From assembly GCA_013202515.1 (NCBI GenBank), contig JABMRN010000215.1:1-7779 (forward strand): a DNA stretch of 7,779 nt, read 5' to 3'. Positions within the stretch are counted from its first letter, which is position 1. Each line of letters begins with the position of its first letter. A program made the translations under genes and the position numbers. Origin of the DNA: Candidatus Omnitrophota bacterium (GTDB lineage: Bacteria; Omnitrophota; Gorgyraeia; JABMRN01). The notes under the pieces were generated by a model that worked only from the letters and a program-made list of their open reading frames with translations, did not search any database and was not told where the DNA came from. Positions 1 to 6,079 of this stretch are shown in pieces.

Positions 1-133
1 CAATCGTCATTTTCCTGTAAAATGATTCTAAAGACGCCAGTCCTATTACCGAGAGAATCAATAAAAGGAGTACGATTGATACAACGATTATGATCATTTT
101 GTACATCCTGAAATACATTAGAAACCGTCTCAT
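1..133 (-). CDS. N-terminus of an unidentified membrane protein (partial)
   Basis: The first 44 codons of a gene that runs off the left edge of the window. The ATG at 133-131 follows a good ribosome binding site, GTGAGG (144-139), at 5-nt spacing, and the gene starts 24 nt after the transketolase stop, so it is probably the last visible member of the hisG operon. The peptide begins MRRFLMYFRMYKM, a positively charged stretch, and continues with a hydrophobic helix at about residues 13-35 (IIIVVSIVLLLLILSVIGLA), then SLESFYRKMTI. Under the positive-inside rule this is a signal anchor or first transmembrane helix with a cytoplasmic N-terminus. An MsbA-like ABC exporter or another envelope protein is conceivable, but too little is visible to name a family. 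It is clearly not a transketolase C-terminal half, which would be soluble and begin with a pyrimidine-binding fold. Confidence 0.75.
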   Translation of the reverse strand, partial: MRRFLMYFRMYKMIIIVVSIVLLLLILSVIGLASLESFYRKMTI

Positions 134-157
134 GATTACCTCACTTGGTTAAGGTTA

Positions 158-1000
158 TTATATTTCTTTTGCCTGTTCATCCAATTCCTTTAATGCATCT
201 TCTAGCTCGTTCTTTTTCGGAGCAATACCGTGCCATTTAACCTGATTTTCCATAAAGGAAACGCCTTTACCTTTTATGGTATGAGCTAATATTATCTGTG
301 GTTTATCTTTTACCTTTTCTGCGGCATCAAGGGCATCCATCAAGCTAGTTAAATCATGACCGTCGGCCTCTATAACCTTCCAGCCGAAAGATTCCCATTT
401 ATGGACATAAGAGCCCATGTTCATTATGTCACAGCAAAAACCGTCTATCTGCAATTTATTAAAATCGATTATGGCACATATCCTGTCGAGATTGTAATGA
501 CTTGCGCTCATTGCCGCTTCCCACACCTGTCCTTCATTTGTCTCGCCGTCACCCATAATGCAGTATATTTTGGAAGATATTCCGTCCATCTTATCAGCTA
601 AGGCCATGCCAATTGCTATAGAGAGACCCTGGCCAAGAGAACCGCTTGATATTTCGAGTCCGGGTAAACCGAGCTGCGGATGTCCCTGAAGACGGCTTCC
701 TAACTTTCTTAAGGTTGAGAGCTCTTTTTTCGGGAAGTATCCTGCATCTGCCAAAACCGCATAAAGCGCCGGGCAGCCGTGTCCCTTAGAAAGCAATACC
801 TTGTCGCGATTTTTCCACAAAGGCTTTTTAGGATCGTGTTTTAAGCTGTAGTAATAAAGGCTGATTAAAATCTCAACCATCGAAAGAGATCCTCCTGTGT
901 GGCCGCTTCCGGCAGTATGCAGCATGCGAAGGATATCTTTACGTATTTCAGTTGCTTTTTTTCTTAGTTGTTTCACATCGGGTCGTTTCTTTTTTTGCAT
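158..1000 (-). CDS. transketolase, N-terminal (TPP pyrophosphate-binding) subunit
   Basis: The 280-residue N-terminal half of a split transketolase. With a C-terminal partner the enzyme moves two-carbon ketol units between pentose-phosphate sugars in the cytoplasm, using thiamine diphosphate and a divalent metal. Visible family motifs are GSGHTGGSLS (31-40, with the active-site His), LSKGHG (70-75), QGHP (105-108), ISSGSLGQGLS (117-127) and the TPP/metal motif GDGETNEGQ (150-158) followed by IIDFNKLQIDG (178-187). An IKGKGVSFME segment (242-251) and WHG (257-259) close the domain. The length matches stand-alone N-terminal subunits (about 270-285 residues); one-chain enzymes have about 620-670. 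The ATG lies 21 nt after the TPR gene stop. Its only purine-rich element, AAAGGAC (1020-1014), is rather far upstream, so translation may be coupled to the preceding gene. The next gene is a membrane protein and not the expected C-terminal half. Confidence 0.93.
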   Translation of the reverse strand: MQKKKRPDVKQLRKKATEIRKDILRMLHTAGSGHTGGSLSMVEILISLYYYSLKHDPKKPLWKNRDKVLLSKGHGCPALYAVLADAGYFPKKELSTLRKLGSRLQGHPQLGLPGLEISSGSLGQGLSIAIGMALADKMDGISSKIYCIMGDGETNEGQVWEAAMSASHYNLDRICAIIDFNKLQIDGFCCDIMNMGSYVHKWESFGWKVIEADGHDLTSLMDALDAAEKVKDKPQIILAHTIKGKGVSFMENQVKWHGIAPKKNELEDALKELDEQAKEI

Positions 1001-1021
1001 CTTCTTGTCTTATGTCCTTTC

Positions 1022-2572
1022 TTATTGCTTTTTTGCTGCTATTTTCTTTAACCTCTGTATCTTTTGTTTGATTTCTTCCTTTTCAGGGGCAAACTCTAGT
1101 GATTTTTCCCACTGAATTTTTGCCTCGTTAAACATATTAAGACTGTAATAAACATCTCCCAAATGATCACGTATTACCGCATCTTCCGGCAACTTACGCG
1201 AGGCCTTCTCGAGCTCTCGGAGCGCTTCGTCAAACACGCCCTTTTTATAATAAACCCACCCTAAGCTGTCAATATACGCACCATTTTCAGGATCAACCTT
1301 TAATGCTTTCTTTATTAGCGTCAGTGCCTCGTCTAAATTCTTTCCTTCTTCGGCAAAAATATATCCGATGTAATTATATGCCTCTGACAAATTCGGGTCC
1401 ACCTTTATGGCCTGCCTGAACTGTATTACGGCCAAATCCCTTCGGCCCGTCTTATCATATGCCACGCCAAGGAAAAAATAGCCCCTTGCCTTTTTTGGGT
1501 CCAAGGCCACCACTTCCTTGTAGGCGGAAACTGCCTCTTTAAAACGCTCTGTTGTCATATAGATAAAACCAAACGACATATAAAGATCAACTGATTTAAG
1601 ATTATTCTCTTCAGCTTTTGTTAACACCTCGAGTGCCTCAGAAAACTGGTTTTCCCTCATGTAAAGTATTGCAAATGAAATATAATTGTCAACGTTTTCC
1701 GGATAAAGTTTTATAATCATTTTGTACTGCGAAGCCGCTTCGTTAAAATCGCCCATATAGTAATACGCATCGGCCATGCGCTTGTAAATCTTGGGGTTCA
1801 AGGGATTGTAGCCCAGCGCATTCTTGTAAGCATCTTTGGCTTTTTCATAATCCTTTTTCATTTCGTACAAAAGGCCAAGCGTAACATGTGCTTCAATATA
1901 ATCCGGCTTAAGTTCGATCGCCTTCTTGATCTTGGCAATAGCTTCGTCTATTTTCTGAAGACGCGTGTATATGATGCCGAGATTGAAATAAACTATTGGA
2001 GAATCCACCTCTGTCTTTATAAGGCGTTCGTATACCAGCGCGGCTTCTTCTAGATTTTCGCGGATGACGAATAGATCGGCAAGGGAGGCGAGGGCTTTTA
2101 AGTTTTCCGGGTTTTTCTCTATTATGTGTTCGTATTCTTTTTGCGCCAATTCATATTGCCCTCTCGAGGCATATATGAGGGCCGTCAGAAAATACGCTGA
2201 GGTACTGTTCTCATCCAGTTTTTTTGCACTTTCAAATTCAGCCATTGCCCTGTTCAGATCCTCAAGAATGAGATAATCCATGCCTATCCTTACGTGCAAT
2301 AGGGCATTATCCGGATCATAACGAAGGGCCTTTTTGTACTCAGCTAGGGCCTTCTTTGTCTCTTGCCCGTTATCATAAAGAACGCCCATCGAATAATGGG
2401 CGAGCGCTTTAGAAAGGTCATCCCTTTTTACCGTTTTGGTGCCGTAAACCGACGCTGATTTCGTCTCTTCCTTAGAAAAATTTATCGCGGCGGCCTCCGG
2501 CCCGGAAAATTGAATCACGCAAATAAACAGCAGTATTCCAAATGCAAATCGAAGTAAGTTTTTTTCGAACAC
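1022..2572 (-). CDS. secreted tetratricopeptide-repeat protein, about 13 TPR units
   Basis: A 516-residue protein with an N-terminal export signal (charged MFEKNLLR, hydrophobic core about 9-22, likely signal peptidase I site after A27-A28-A29). Cys18 does not sit in a lipobox because Ile precedes it. A linker to about residue 55 is followed by an almost unbroken array of 34-residue TPRs from about 56 to 498. One unit (about 396-430) has an extra residue, in IFAEEGKNLDEAL. The next contains the consensus-like DSLGWVYYKKG (435-445). A basic tail (KIQRLKKIAAKKQ) ends the protein. TPR arrays are protein-interaction scaffolds, so a periplasmic or envelope assembly role is inferred; the partner is unknown. 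The start is GTG (2572-2570), set by an in-frame TAA just upstream and by AGG (2581-2579) overlapping the end of the preceding small gene, only 3 nt away, which suggests translational coupling. Confidence 0.88.
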   Translation of the reverse strand: MFEKNLLRFAFGILLFICVIQFSGPEAAAINFSKEETKSASVYGTKTVKRDDLSKALAHYSMGVLYDNGQETKKALAEYKKALRYDPDNALLHVRIGMDYLILEDLNRAMAEFESAKKLDENSTSAYFLTALIYASRGQYELAQKEYEHIIEKNPENLKALASLADLFVIRENLEEAALVYERLIKTEVDSPIVYFNLGIIYTRLQKIDEAIAKIKKAIELKPDYIEAHVTLGLLYEMKKDYEKAKDAYKNALGYNPLNPKIYKRMADAYYYMGDFNEAASQYKMIIKLYPENVDNYISFAILYMRENQFSEALEVLTKAEENNLKSVDLYMSFGFIYMTTERFKEAVSAYKEVVALDPKKARGYFFLGVAYDKTGRRDLAVIQFRQAIKVDPNLSEAYNYIGYIFAEEGKNLDEALTLIKKALKVDPENGAYIDSLGWVYYKKGVFDEALRELEKASRKLPEDAVIRDHLGDVYYSLNMFNEAKIQWEKSLEFAPEKEEIKQKIQRLKKIAAKKQ

Positions 2573-2575
2573 TTT

Positions 2576-2671
2576 TTACCTGTTTTTCTTTTTATGTCTG
2601 TCTCTTCTTAGTCTTTTTTTTCTTTTGTGGGTCTTAATTTTATGTCGCTTTCTCTTTCTTCCGCACGGCAT
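2576..2671 (-). CDS. 31-residue basic ribosomal peptide, COX24/AURKAIP1 (mS38/bS22) family
   Basis: A very short gene filling the gap between hisG and the TPR gene. The ATG at 2671-2669 has a very strong ribosome binding site (GAGGGGGTGA, 2687-2678, 6-nt spacing) that overlaps the hisG stop; the TAA is at 2578-2576. The peptide starts MPCGRKRKRHK, continues IKTHKRKKRLRRDRHKKK and ends NR. Of 31 residues 19 are Lys/Arg and 3 His, with no acidic residue except Asp24. The pattern KRxRHKxxTHKRKKRLRxxRHKKK is, from memory, the one seen in bacterial COX24/AURKAIP1-domain peptides, related to mycobacterial bS22 and mitochondrial mS38, which bind 16S-type rRNA in the small subunit. Reading frame, start signal and family pattern all agree, so this is very unlikely to be chance. 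It is too short for usual gene-length cut-offs. The exact ribosomal site in this organism is unknown. Confidence 0.9.
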   Translation of the reverse strand: MPCGRKRKRHKIKTHKRKKRLRRDRHKKKNR

Positions 2672-2677
2672 TCTTGT

Positions 2678-2687
2678 TCACCCCCTC
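2678..2687 (-). promoter_or_regulatory. strong ribosome binding site of the 31-residue peptide
   Basis: GAGGGGGTGA on the minus strand contains two overlapping matches to the anti-Shine-Dalgarno sequence (GAGG and GGTGA). It sits 6 nt before the ATG at 2671 and overlaps the TGA stop of hisG. It is the strongest ribosome binding site in the window and is a main reason to accept such a short gene. Heavy translation would suit a ribosomal component. Confidence 0.8.
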
Positions 2688-3555
2688 AAAATATAACTTT
2701 ATTCAACGGATACTCTATGATGCCCTGTGCCCCAGCCCTCTTGAGCTTGGGTATTAACCGTTTTACAACACTTTCGCTTATAATGGTATCTACGTCGTAC
2801 CATTTTTTCTGTGAAAGACATGAAATAGTAGGTTTTTTCATAGCAGGCAATATGCTTAAGACTTTCTTTAAATTCTTCTGAGAGACATTCATTTTAAGCC
2901 CTACCTTATCTTCGGCTAAAATCGCGCCTTTTAAAAGAAGGGTCAACTCCTCTATCTTTTTTCTTTTCCAGGAGTTTTTCCAGCTATTTTTATTGGCAAT
3001 GAATTGCGTAGTTGACCGGCAGACAGTTGCTATAATCCTAAGATCATTTGCCTTAAGGGAGGCGCCGGTTTCTGTAAGCTCAACAATAGCGTCTATTCCC
3101 ATTTTCGTCTTTGCCTCTGTCGTGCCCCAGCTGAATTCGACATCCGCCTTGATCTTTTCCTTTTTAAAATATGACCTAGTAACATTGGCTAGTTCCGTGG
3201 CAACCCTCTTGCCTTTAAGGGCGTTGATCGTCTTTATGTTTGATTTGTTGGGAACAGCCAAAACCCATCTTACCGGACGAAGCGTCTGCTTGGCATACGC
3301 CAGATCACATACCTTCACAACCTTGGAATTATTTTCCATAATCCAGTCGTTTCCGGTTATGCCGCAGTCTATGACGCCGTCTTCTACGTAACGCGACATC
3401 TCTTGGGCGCGGAACATAACGGCTTCCATTTTATCGTCATCAATATACGGAAAATAGCTCCTGTCAGAAACTATAATGTTAAACCCCGCCTTCTTGAAAA
3501 TCCGTATAGTGGATTCCTGAAGACTTCCCTTAGGGATACCTATCTTGAGTTTCAT
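2686..3555 (-). CDS. hisG: ATP phosphoribosyltransferase, long form (HisG_L)
   Basis: Catalyses the first step of histidine synthesis, ATP + PRPP to phosphoribosyl-ATP, in the cytoplasm. From the chosen start the protein has 289 residues, typical of the long form, which carries its own regulatory domain and needs no HisZ. Motifs: IPKGSL (7-12), a DCGITGNDW loop (63-71), RVATELANVTRSYF (117-130), and the PRPP-binding region GIDAIVELTETGASLKAND (153-171). The C-terminal ACT-like histidine-binding domain spans about 215-289 and includes LPAMKKPTIS (236-245) and a typical AGAQGIIEYPLNKV end. The frame is open to a TTG at 3579, but ATG 3555 is preferred because AAGGGAAGG lies 6 nt before it and MKLKIGIPKG is the family's usual beginning. 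A candidate promoter lies just upstream. No other his gene is visible, so hisG is detached from any histidine operon here. Confidence 0.96.
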   Translation of the reverse strand: MKLKIGIPKGSLQESTIRIFKKAGFNIIVSDRSYFPYIDDDKMEAVMFRAQEMSRYVEDGVIDCGITGNDWIMENNSKVVKVCDLAYAKQTLRPVRWVLAVPNKSNIKTINALKGKRVATELANVTRSYFKKEKIKADVEFSWGTTEAKTKMGIDAIVELTETGASLKANDLRIIATVCRSTTQFIANKNSWKNSWKRKKIEELTLLLKGAILAEDKVGLKMNVSQKNLKKVLSILPAMKKPTISCLSQKKWYDVDTIISESVVKRLIPKLKRAGAQGIIEYPLNKVIF

Positions 3556-3561
3556 AATAAA

Positions 3562-3570
3562 CCTTCCCTT
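3562..3570 (-). promoter_or_regulatory. ribosome binding site that decides the hisG start
   Basis: AAGGGAAGG on the minus strand lies 6 nt upstream of the ATG at 3555-3553. It falls inside the longer open frame that begins with TTG at 3579, so it argues that the eight codons before this ATG are leader and not protein. Confidence 0.75.
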
Positions 3571-3601
3571 CGATTTCAAAATATATCGTAGCCTAGTAAA
3601 G

Positions 3602-3630
3602 AGTTTATATTAGAATATATATTATGTCAA
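3602..3630 (-). promoter_or_regulatory. candidate sigma-70 promoter for the hisG operon
   Basis: A perfect -35 hexamer TTGACA (3630-3625) is followed after 17 bp by TAAACT (3607-3602), which matches the -10 consensus at four of six positions. An alternative -10, TATAAA (3609-3604), leaves 15 bp. Transcription would begin near 3595 and give a leader of about 40 nt before the hisG ATG. The roughly 100-bp gap between the chaperone and hisG genes is the largest in the window and very AT-rich, as expected for a promoter region. No hairpin with a U-tract ends the upstream gene, so read-through is also possible. Confidence 0.55.
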
Positions 3631-3657
3631 TATTTTAATACAGAATGGGGTGCTTAT

Positions 3658-5118
3658 CTACAGGCGGCGGGGATCAACGATGAGCTGTGCGTCTTTCGAG
3701 ATATTGGTAAACCACTTTTGCAAGGCTTGGGCCTTTTTGGAAGTGAGAACTTTTTTTCTATATTCTTCTTTTTCTTCTTCGAGTTTCTTTTCATCTATTT
3801 TTTGAAATGCATCGAGCCTGGCCAGCATAAACCCTTTTCTTGTTTCAAAGGGATGTGAGATTACTCCGACTTCTTTTTTGAAAATGCTGTCGAGGATATC
3901 ATATGCCTCTCCGACTTCTTCTAAGTAATCGGCCCGGGCTATAAATTCCGTTTTATTTGTTGTTAAACCGAAACTCAAAGCAGCTTCTTCCAATGAATTT
4001 TTTTTATTCTTTATTATGCCATATAACTTAATAGCATTATCTCTAGCGATTTTCTCGGATTTTCCCTTTATGAACATTTCTTTTATTAAGGGGAGGGCCT
4101 CTTTTTCTGTCATAAGCCTGGCCGGAAGCTTCTCTTTTATTCTAAGTATATAAATATTGCCTTCAGCCCCTTCGTCTATTATTACCCGCATTTGCCCAAT
4201 TTCCATCGTGAAAATTAGCCTGTAAACATCGCCTGACCAGTTTAATTTAGGTGGAAGATTTTCGATAGAAAAAAGGCCCGTTTCCTGTGTCTCTTTATTA
4301 AAGTCTTTGGCTATCGAGTCAAAGCCACCGGCCTTTGTTTTCAGGCCTTCCAAGGCCTCTTTTATTGTTTCGATCAAGGCGGCTTTCTCGTCGGCATCCT
4401 TATACGGAAATTCTATATACTGAAAACTCGATTTCTGCAGTATTTTAAACTCATTCTTGAATTTTACGTAATAGTCTTCTATTTCTTGCTGACTGACTTG
4501 TACCTGGCTTTTGTACTTATCTCTTTCTAGAATAACGTAGGAAATTATGCCCTTTTCAAACTCCAACGCGTAAAATTGTCTTACCTCTTCTTCGCTAACA
4601 GTAATAGGCTTAATAACACTTTCCTTTAATTTGCTTATTTTTAGCTGCCGCCTTATTTCTTCCTCAAATGTCCTGGGATTCATGTTTAGATTGCGTCTCA
4701 GCATATAGTTGTAAAATCTCTCGTCAAATGTGCCGTTACTGTTAAACAACCGCTGGGAGGTAACAAAATCCACAACTTCTTCGTTAGTTACCCTCACCTT
4801 TCTTTTTTTTGCCTCCTCTAGCATAACAATATTGTCCCAAGCGAGTTTATTTAGAAGCATCCTGTCTTCAAAAATCTTATCAAGTTCTTCTTTGTTATCA
4901 TAAAATTGCAATAAAAACACTAGCTGAACTCCCCTTCGATACTCTAGGAAATCCTCTACCGTAACCTTTCTTTCTCCGACAAAACCGATGGTAGCAAGTC
5001 CCCTGCGTCTTTTACCAAGATTACCCGCACCCCAAAGCACAAAGGCAGGTATGATAATTATGGCTAGAACCCAAATGATGCGTTTTGCTACATGTTTTTT
5101 GCGTAATGCACTTAGCAT
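3658..5118 (-). CDS. membrane-anchored periplasmic foldase, PpiD/SurA-N-like
   Basis: A 486-residue protein with one N-terminal transmembrane anchor (about 14-30, IIWVLAIIIIPAFVLWG) preceded by basic LRKKHVAKR, as in PpiD. A SurA_N-type helical chaperone region follows (about 50-190: VTVEDFLEYRRG, DRMLLNKLAWDNIVMLEEAKKRKVRVTNEEV, FDERFYNYML). Residues about 225-335 occupy the place of a parvulin domain, with a vestigial FDSIAKDFNKETQETGLFSIENLP (266-289). The catalytic histidines and GG-LG signature of active parvulins are not evident, so prolyl isomerase activity is doubtful. PpiD-like features recur near the end (SFGLTTNKTEF, 382-392; a charged helix about 440-470). It probably helps fold secreted and outer-membrane proteins. 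E. coli PpiD is longer (623 residues). There is no Shine-Dalgarno sequence before the ATG at 5118, and the promoter abuts the start. Confidence 0.85.
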   Translation of the reverse strand: MLSALRKKHVAKRIIWVLAIIIIPAFVLWGAGNLGKRRRGLATIGFVGERKVTVEDFLEYRRGVQLVFLLQFYDNKEELDKIFEDRMLLNKLAWDNIVMLEEAKKRKVRVTNEEVVDFVTSQRLFNSNGTFDERFYNYMLRRNLNMNPRTFEEEIRRQLKISKLKESVIKPITVSEEEVRQFYALEFEKGIISYVILERDKYKSQVQVSQQEIEDYYVKFKNEFKILQKSSFQYIEFPYKDADEKAALIETIKEALEGLKTKAGGFDSIAKDFNKETQETGLFSIENLPPKLNWSGDVYRLIFTMEIGQMRVIIDEGAEGNIYILRIKEKLPARLMTEKEALPLIKEMFIKGKSEKIARDNAIKLYGIIKNKKNSLEEAALSFGLTTNKTEFIARADYLEEVGEAYDILDSIFKKEVGVISHPFETRKGFMLARLDAFQKIDEKKLEEEKEEYRKKVLTSKKAQALQKWFTNISKDAQLIVDPRRL

Positions 5119-5127
5119 AGTATGGTC

Positions 5128-5156
5128 ATTATACAGGTAAATCTTATTGAATGCAA
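5128..5156 (-). promoter_or_regulatory. near-consensus sigma-70 promoter, leaderless or nearly so
   Basis: The -35 TTGCAT (5156-5151), a 17-bp spacer and a perfect -10 TATAAT (5133-5128) form the best promoter in the window. The last base of the -10 is only 9 nt before the ATG of the chaperone gene at 5118. With usual -10 to start-site spacing, transcription would begin at about 5120-5122 and leave a leader of only 1-5 nt. This agrees with the absence of any ribosome binding site. The promoter fills the 49-bp gap behind the radical SAM gene. Confidence 0.72.
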
Positions 5157-5167
5157 GGGCATCGTCC

Positions 5168-6019
5168 CTAAATGTTACCTAAATATACGTGTTTAAGCCG
5201 TCTCTTCGCGATCTCTTCTGCAGTTTTTAGGGTAGACAGCGGGGTAGGCGGTATATCGAACTTGTAGCAGGGAAAGTACCTTGAAAAATGAAGCGGCGTA
5301 TCGCTACCCAATTCTTTTTTAATCCAGTCTGAAAGCTTTATAAAATCCTCTTCGGAGTCATTCAAGGTAGGTATTATTAGATTTGTGATTTCTACGTGGC
5401 AATGCCTTTTTGCCTTTTTGGCAGTCTCGAGAATGGGTCTTAACTTACCCTTACAAATTTTTAAGTAAAAATCTTCTCTCATTGATTTTACGTCGATATT
5501 CATAGCGTCTATCAATGGGAGGATTTCATCGAGTGGTTTTTGATTTACATAACCGTTTGTTACCAGTATATTTTCAAGTTTATTCTCTTTGGCAATCGTT
5601 GCCGTATCATATACAAATTCATACCATATAAACGGCTCGTTATAGGTATAGGCGATACCGAAAGATTTCGTGTCTTTTGCCTTCTTAACGACCTCAACTG
5701 ATGAAATAGGTTGTGTCGGGGTTTTTAAATCCTGCGAAATGCCCCAGTTTTGACAGAAGCCACAGTGAAAATTACATCCCTTGGTGCCGATAGAAAGAAT
5801 ATTTTCTCCCGGGTGGTAATGATAGAGCGGTTTTTTCTCGATTGGATCAAGGGCAAGAGAGGTTATCTCGCCGTAGATTTCAGAGAAGAGCTTTCCTTCT
5901 TTGTTTATCCGTACGCCGCAGGAGCCCCTCTTTCCAGAATCTATAAGGCAGTAGTTTGGACAAAGTTCGCACTTTACTTTGTTGCCGTCGGATTTCTCCC
6001 AAAACCTTGCTAATTTCAT
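5168..6019 (-). CDS. amrS: AmrS-like radical SAM enzyme (AmmeMemoRadiSam system family), short form
   Basis: A 283-residue radical SAM protein related to pyruvate formate-lyase activating enzymes. Order of motifs: N-terminal cysteine cluster CELCPNYC plus SCGV (C17, C20, C24, C34); LALDPIEKKPLYHYHPG (55-71); the 4Fe-4S/SAM motif CNFHCGFCQNW (C82, C86, C89); AYTYNEPFIWYEF (123-135); VTNGY (153-157); MNIDVKS (173-179); and IPTLNDSEED (216-225). HFSRYFPCYKFDIPPTPL (244-261) and KHVYLGN (276-282) are also typical. The natural substrate of this family is unsettled, and the partner families AMMECR1 and MEMO1 are not in the window. Family members as I recall them are about 330 residues and continue after the GN with a cysteine-containing tail; this one stops there. 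The ATG at 6019 has only a distant AGGA, and TAGAAT lies 7 nt before it. Confidence 0.88.
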   Translation of the reverse strand: MKLARFWEKSDGNKVKCELCPNYCLIDSGKRGSCGVRINKEGKLFSEIYGEITSLALDPIEKKPLYHYHPGENILSIGTKGCNFHCGFCQNWGISQDLKTPTQPISSVEVVKKAKDTKSFGIAYTYNEPFIWYEFVYDTATIAKENKLENILVTNGYVNQKPLDEILPLIDAMNIDVKSMREDFYLKICKGKLRPILETAKKAKRHCHVEITNLIIPTLNDSEEDFIKLSDWIKKELGSDTPLHFSRYFPCYKFDIPPTPLSTLKTAEEIAKRRLKHVYLGNI

Positions 6020-6026
6020 TAAAAGA

Positions 6027-6032
6027 ATTCTA
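6027..6032 (-). promoter_or_regulatory. possible -10 element close to the amrS start
   Basis: TAGAAT matches five of six bases of the -10 consensus and ends 7 nt before the amrS ATG. No good -35 lies 16-18 bp upstream, so this is weak. If active it would give a leaderless transcript, as proposed for the next gene. It lies between the nrdR stop and amrS. Confidence 0.25.
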
Positions 6033-6054
6033 TCCTGTTAGGTGGGAACAACAG

Positions 6055-6077
6055 ACCTGCAATCAAGCTATGCAGGT
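6055..6077 (-). other. inverted repeat (7-bp stem, 9-nt loop) just after nrdR
   Basis: On the minus strand ACCTGCA (6077-6071) and TGCAGGT (6061-6055) are perfectly complementary around a 9-nt loop. The stem begins 2 nt after the nrdR stop codon. No U-tract follows, so it is not a standard intrinsic terminator. It could mark an mRNA 3' end or a processing site, or be a regulator site. A weaker 5-bp pairing (CTGTT/AACAG, 6054-6035) follows directly. Confidence 0.45.
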
Positions 6078-6079
6078 AA

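Noticed and set aside
1022..2572. Tandem DNA repeat in the TPR gene
   Set aside because: The periodicity is at the protein level (34-residue units) with diverged codons; no near-identical nucleotide repeats were seen.
2990..3030. NSWKNSWK direct repeat in HisG
   Set aside because: A WKxxWKR-type segment is normal for the family here; it is not a recent duplication signal.
2993..3391. Plus-strand open frame opposite hisG, and similar plus-strand frames elsewhere
   Set aside because: Each lies antisense to a strongly recognised gene, lacks a plausible ribosome binding site and resembles no protein family known to me.
3556..3579. Longer hisG beginning at TTG 3579
   Set aside because: A good ribosome binding site (3570-3562) lies within this extension, and the ATG at 3555 gives the usual HisG N-terminus MKLKIGIPKG.
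3608..3640. AT-rich palindromes between the chaperone gene and hisG as an operator or origin
   Set aside because: Sequences such as AATATATATT arise readily in AT-rich promoter DNA; no repeated box or DnaA-like cluster was seen.
5156..5169. Small hairpin AGGG/CCCT at the amrS stop as a terminator
   Set aside because: Only a 4-bp stem, no U-tract, and it overlaps the -35 region of the next promoter.
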